In this document: positions 60,292-64,000 of the stretch, piece by piece
Layout: each line of letters begins with the position of its first letter
Position numbering within the stretch: position 1 is the first letter of the stretch
Source: Thioalkalivibrio nitratireducens DSM 14787
GTDB taxonomy: Bacteria > Pseudomonadota > Gammaproteobacteria > Ectothiorhodospirales > Ectothiorhodospiraceae
NCBI RefSeq assembly: GCF_000321415.2
Contig: NC_019902.2
Span: 124,001 to 188,000 of the forward strand
Length of the DNA stretch: 64,000 nt
Reading direction: 5' to 3'
Notes under the pieces: generated by a model
Seen by the model: the letters and a program-made list of their open reading frames with translations, nothing else
Told to the model about the DNA's origin: nothing
The model's database searches: none
Made by a program: the position numbers and the translations under genes

Positions 60292-60915
60292 TCAGTCGCC
60301 GCGGTTGGCTGCCGGCTTCTTTTCGCCGATCCGCGGTTCGGTGCCCTGCAGCAGGCGCTGGATGTTGGTCGAGTGACGCAGATACAGGAACAGCACCATC
60401 ACGCCGACGGCTGCAATCAGCCAGGGCTCCGGGTGCCACAGGGCCAGGTATATCGGTGCCGCCAGTGCGGCCACCAGCGCGGCGAGCGAGGAGTAGCGCA
60501 CAATGACGGCGACCAGCAGCCATGTGGCCAGCACCAGCAGCCCGGTCAGCGGATGGATCGCGAGGATCACGCCCAATGCGGTGGCTACACCCTTGCCGCC
60601 CCGGAAGCCGAAGAACACCGGATAGAGGTGACCTAGGAATGCCGCCAGTGCGATGAGCCCGACCATCCAGGCCGGGAAGTGTACGCTCTGCAGTGCGATG
60701 AACACCGGCAACCAGCCCTTCGCGGCGTCGCCGGCGAGGGTCAGCGCAGCACCGGTCTTGCTGCCGGCGCGCAGCACGTTGGTGGCGCCGGGGTTTCCGG
60801 AGCCGGTGGCGCGCGGATCCGGCAGGCCCAGCAGGCGGCTGACGACGATCGCGGAGGAGATCGAGCCGAGCAGGTAAGCCAGCAACATGCCGATGATCAA
60901 TACTGCGATGTCCAT
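60292..60915 (-). CDS. plsY: PlsY, acyl-phosphate glycerol-3-phosphate acyltransferase
   Basis: A 207-residue inner-membrane protein of five or six helices that makes lysophosphatidic acid from acyl phosphate. [53 protein letters not shown] and [18 protein letters not shown] are the family motifs. It is convergent with tsaD and divergent from bioH. Confidence 0.96.
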   Translation of the reverse strand: MDIAVLIIGMLLAYLLGSISSAIVVSRLLGLPDPRATGSGNPGATNVLRAGSKTGAALTLAGDAAKGWLPVFIALQSVHFPAWMVGLIALAAFLGHLYPVFFGFRGGKGVATALGVILAIHPLTGLLVLATWLLVAVIVRYSSLAALVAALAAPIYLALWHPEPWLIAAVGVMVLFLYLRHSTNIQRLLQGTEPRIGEKKPAANRGD

Positions 60916-61104
60916 CCTTACGATCCGTGCCGCTGTCGACGTTTGCCATCATACGCAAGCCAGCCGTCGGGGTTCATCCGGGCGGGTGCGCGGACCCCGG
61001 TACACCGGGGCTGCGCTGTTCGCGCCGGCTACGGCGACGCAGCGCGTGGGCTCGATGGTCCGCGCCGGTTCCCGCCTGCCGGCCCCGGCGGGGCTCGGTG
61101 GTGC

Positions 61105-61857
61105 ATGAAGCCGCGCGCGCTGCAGGCGCCGACCGTGGTGCTGATCCACGGCTGGGGGTTCAGCGGCGCCGTCTGGGATTCCCTGCGGGTGCTGATCGAG
61201 GATCTGGATCCGCTGGTGCTGGAGCTGCCCGGGCACGGTGACGCCCCGGGAGGCGCCGAACTGGCGGATCCGCGGCAGGTCGCCCAGACCCTGCTGCGCC
61301 GGCTCCCGTCGCGCGTGCGCGAACCGGTCTGGGTGGGATGGTCGCTCGGTGCGGTCGTGGCTCTGGCGGCCGCCGCCCGGTGGACGGGCCCGCAGCGCCT
61401 GGTGCTGGTCGCCGGTACGCCGCGTTTCACCCGCGCGCCGGGCTGGTCCTGCGGCCTGCCTCCCTCGGACCCGGCCGGTTTCGTCGATGAACTCGGGCGT
61501 GACCGGGGGGCGCTGGAGCGGCGCTTCGCTTCGCTGTGCGCGCAGGGCGGGCGGTTCCCCGCGCAAATGCGCCGCCTGCTGGCCGGGCAGCTGAGGGTCC
61601 GGCAGGCAGGCCTCGGCGGGCTGCGGGCGGGACTCGATGCGCTGGCGCGGGGCGACCTGCGTGCCGCCTGGGCCGGTCTGGATGCCCCCGTGGCCGCCTG
61701 GCTGGGTCAACACGACCGCCTGGTCCCGGCGGAACTCGCAAACCGCTTGTCCGAGATGCGCCCGGACGCTCGGATCCGGCTGGTGCCGGGTGGGCATGCT
61801 GCCTGGCTGGAGCGGCCCGCGGATCTGGCGCATTTTCTGCGTGAGGTGGTCGCTTGA
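61105..61857 (+). CDS. bioH: BioH, pimeloyl-ACP methyl ester carboxylesterase
   Basis: A 250-residue alpha/beta hydrolase. HGWGFSGAVWDSL forms the oxyanion region and WVGWSLGAVVALAAA is the nucleophile elbow (GWSLG). The acid and base are in LGQHDRLVP and PGGHAAWLE. With BioC downstream it removes the methyl ester from pimeloyl-ACP in biotin synthesis. Its stop overlaps bioC. Confidence 0.92.
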   Translation: MKPRALQAPTVVLIHGWGFSGAVWDSLRVLIEDLDPLVLELPGHGDAPGGAELADPRQVAQTLLRRLPSRVREPVWVGWSLGAVVALAAAARWTGPQRLVLVAGTPRFTRAPGWSCGLPPSDPAGFVDELGRDRGALERRFASLCAQGGRFPAQMRRLLAGQLRVRQAGLGGLRAGLDALARGDLRAAWAGLDAPVAAWLGQHDRLVPAELANRLSEMRPDARIRLVPGGHAAWLERPADLAHFLREVVA

Positions 61858-62717
61858 GCGACGGTTTCGAAATCGACAAGACTCAGGTGCGCGCGGCTTT
61901 CGACCGTGCCGCACACGACTATGATCGCCATGCACGGCTTCAGCACGAGGTGCAGCAGCGGCTGCTGGAGCGCCTGCACTGGATCCGACTCGATCCCGCA
62001 CGGGTGATCGACCTCGGGTGCGGGCCGGGTGGCGCACTGAAGGCGTTGGCCCAGCGCTACCGCAAGGCCCGGGTAGCCGGGCTGGATTTTGCGCCGGGAA
62101 TGGCGCTTCGTGCCCGTGTCCAGGGGCGCTGGTTCCGCCGGCCCTGGGTGATCTGCGCCGATATGGAACGGCTGCCGCTTGCGGATGCGAGCTTCGACCT
62201 TGCGATCTCGGCCGCGGCGTTGCAGTGGGTGGCCGACCTCGACCGCGTGTTCGCGGAGGTCCGGCGGGTGGTGGCGCCGGGCGGCCTCTGGCTGTTCGCG
62301 ACCTTCGGGCCGGACACGCTGCGCGAGCTGCGTGCGGCGTTCGCCTCGGTGGATGCGGGAGCGGCCACCCACGTGAACGCGTTCATCGACATGCACGATA
62401 TCGGCGACGCGCTGGTGCGCGCGGGCTTTGCCGATCCGGTGATGGACCAGGAACGCCTGACCGTGACCTACCCCGACTTCAACGCGCTGTTGCGCGACCT
62501 GCGCGGCGTCGGTGTCCGCAATGCGCTGTCCGGGCGTTCGCGCGGACTGCTGGGGCCGCGCCGGCTGCGCGCGGTGGCCGACGCGTATGCATCGCACTAC
62601 GGCGAGCAGGGGCGGCTGCCTGCATCCTGGGAAGTGGTCTATGGTCACGCTTGGGTTCCGGCCGCGCCACCGCCCTCGCGGGCTCCGGGGCATTTCATCC
62701 CGATCCGGGCCCGGTGA
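61854..62717 (+). CDS. bioC: BioC, malonyl-ACP O-methyltransferase
   Basis: A 287-residue SAM methyltransferase. IDKTQVRAAFDRAAHDYDRH, VIDLGCGPGGALKALAQRY, LPLADASFDLAISAAALQW and LFATFGPDTLRELRAAF fit BioC, which primes biotin synthesis by masking malonyl-ACP as a methyl ester. The start is probably TTG at 61854, overlapping the bioH stop (TTGA). Confidence 0.92.
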   Translation: MSDGFEIDKTQVRAAFDRAAHDYDRHARLQHEVQQRLLERLHWIRLDPARVIDLGCGPGGALKALAQRYRKARVAGLDFAPGMALRARVQGRWFRRPWVICADMERLPLADASFDLAISAAALQWVADLDRVFAEVRRVVAPGGLWLFATFGPDTLRELRAAFASVDAGAATHVNAFIDMHDIGDALVRAGFADPVMDQERLTVTYPDFNALLRDLRGVGVRNALSGRSRGLLGPRRLRAVADAYASHYGEQGRLPASWEVVYGHAWVPAAPPPSRAPGHFIPIRAR

Positions 62718-62885
62718 AGACGCGGGGGAATAGATCGGATCCGCGCTCCGTCGCCTCATTCGGGGCGCCGGAGAGGGGATGGAGCCTGTATGGGCGTTGC
62801 TTTTTTCTGGTGAGTTCTTGGGGTACAGTTCACGTCCCGGCGCGCCGGGCATACCGTATTCCCCGCAGGCAAGGTGGAAATCAAT

Positions 62886-64000
62886 ATGTCTGAAACTGCA
62901 GCAACCGCCGGGTCCGTGCCGGCTTCGACGGCTGTTCCGTCGGAACAGTACAACTACGAAATCGTCAAGAAATTCTCGATCGCGGCGGTCATCTGGGGAG
63001 TGCTCGGGATGGCCGCCGGCGTCTGGATCGCCTCGCAGCTGGCCTGGCCGTTCCTGAACTTCGATATCGCCCAGATCACCTTCGGCCGCTTCCGCCCGGT
63101 CCATACCACGCTGGTGATCTTCGGCTTCGGGGGCAACGCGCTGTTCGCGACCTCGTACTACATCGTGCAGCGCACCTGCCAGACACGGCTGTACGGCGAC
63201 AAGCTAGCGCTGTTCACCTTCTACGGCTGGAACCTCGCGCTGGTCCTCGGCGTGATCACTTACATGGCAGGTATCACCCAGGGTCGCGAGTACGCCGAGT
63301 TCAACTGGCAGATCGACATCCTGATCGCGGTCGTCTGGGTCACCTACTTCTGGATCTACCTGATGACCCTGCTGCGCCGCAGCCAGCCGCACATCTACGT
63401 CGCGAACTGGTTCTTCATGGCATTCATCCTGGCCACCGCGCTGCTGCACATCTTCAACAACCTGCAGGTTCCGGTCAGCCTGACCAGCCCGCATTCCTAC
63501 TCGCTGTTCTCCGGCGTCCAGGATGCAATGACCCAGTGGTGGTACGGACACAACGCGGTCGGCTTCTTCCTCACCGCTGCGTTCCTCGGGATGATGTACT
63601 ACTTCGTGCCGAAACAGGCCGGGCGCCCGATCTACTCGTACAAGCTCTCCATCATCCACTTCTGGGCGCTAGTGTTCCTGTACATGTGGGTGGGCGCGCA
63701 CCACCTGCACTGGACCGCGCTGCCCGACTGGGTGTCGACGCTCGCCGCGACGTTCTCGATCCTGCTGCTGCTGCCTTCCTGGGGCGGGATGATCAACGGG
63801 ATCATGACGCTGTCCGGTGCCTGGGACAAGCTGCGCACCGACCCGATCATGCTGTTCCTGATCACCGCGCTGTCGTTCTACGGCATGTCGACCTTCGAAG
63901 GGCCGATGATGTCGCTGAAGAGCGTGAACGCGCTGTCACACTACACCGACTGGACCGTCGGCCACGTACACTCGGGCGCGCTCGGCTGGGTAGCGATGAT
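62886..64000 (+). CDS. ccoN: cbb3-type cytochrome c oxidase subunit I (3' end outside window)
   Basis: The frame is open from ATG 62886 to the window end (371 codons). The N-terminus has a short polar stretch, then [20 protein letters not shown] and helices. [17 protein letters not shown] carries a haem His; [36 protein letters not shown] (His-His of CuB) and [17 protein letters not shown] (two His of haems) are present. AAGGTGG precedes the start. It is the high-affinity oxidase catalytic subunit; further cco genes should follow outside. Confidence 0.96.
   Translation, partial: MSETAATAGSVPASTAVPSEQYNYEIVKKFSIAAVIWGVLGMAAGVWIASQLAWPFLNFDIAQITFGRFRPVHTTLVIFGFGGNALFATSYYIVQRTCQTRLYGDKLALFTFYGWNLALVLGVITYMAGITQGREYAEFNWQIDILIAVVWVTYFWIYLMTLLRRSQPHIYVANWFFMAFILATALLHIFNNLQVPVSLTSPHSYSLFSGVQDAMTQWWYGHNAVGFFLTAAFLGMMYYFVPKQAGRPIYSYKLSIIHFWALVFLYMWVGAHHLHWTALPDWVSTLAATFSILLLLPSWGGMINGIMTLSGAWDKLRTDPIMLFLITALSFYGMSTFEGPMMSLKSVNALSHYTDWTVGHVHSGALGWVAM

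Overview
The window is a very GC-rich bacterial chromosome segment from a gammaproteobacterium. The gene orders ileS-lspA-fkpB-ispH, rplU-rpmA-obgE-proB and recC-recB-recD, plus bioH-bioC, ubiK, comM, a Rieske-fusion protein, an exported DsrE-type protein, a di-haem cytochrome c, a haem-sensing kinase and a cbb3 oxidase, point to an aerobic or microaerophilic sulfur- or haem-rich lineage such as Ectothiorhodospiraceae (Thioalkalivibrio-like). The lineage is inferred from gene content, not from a database search.

Layout. 1-1089: tail of an exported protein and a small basic protein. 1090-11013: recC (one frameshift), recB, recD and a DUF3293 protein. 11122-13025: an ArsM-like methyltransferase read through an in-frame TGA, almost certainly a selenoprotein, and two unknown small genes. 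13498-18428: lactate oxidation (lutA, fused lutB-lutC) and lactate permease. 18597-23688: a Cys-containing paralogue of the selenoprotein with a membrane tail, an ECF sigma factor with zinc anti-sigma factor, a DUF302 protein, a CMD-Rieske fusion and an exported protein. 23799-27621: the overlapping helicase-nuclease pair mrfA-mrfB. 27730-30857: a MarR regulator divergent from a cytochrome P460 gene, a PilZ protein and an O-methyltransferase. 30858-32376: 1.5 kb of decayed repeats ending at tRNA-Pro. 32516-45339: housekeeping block (ispB, rplU, rpmA, obgE, proB, rpsT, dsrE-like, murJ, ribF, ileS, lspA, fkpB, ispH). 45574-53498: a MITE-like element, a two-gene haem-sensor kinase/HD-GYP system, and a graveyard of a CAP-domain pseudogene, a broken IS4-family element and a broken DUF1028 gene, ending at tRNA-Arg. 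53784-64000: cytochrome c, comM, ubiK, a pteridine-reductase-like SDR, a MidA-type methyltransferase, tsaD, plsY, bioH-bioC and the start of ccoN.

How genes work together. RecBCD and MrfAB are DNA repair modules. LutA/LutBC with LldP import and oxidise lactate. The sigma/anti-sigma pair has the zinc-ligand spacing of redox-switched anti-sigma factors. The MarR-P460 pair has a promoter overlapped by a perfect inverted repeat, so repression by the MarR protein is likely. The kinase and HD-GYP response regulator probably convert a haem-borne redox or gas signal into c-di-GMP turnover.

The best novelty candidate is the selenocysteine methyltransferase at 11122-11904: the reading frame continues for 55 codons past UGA with clear family similarity, the UGA sits exactly where the paralogue has Cys, and a bacterial-SECIS-like hairpin with bulged U and GU in the loop lies directly downstream.
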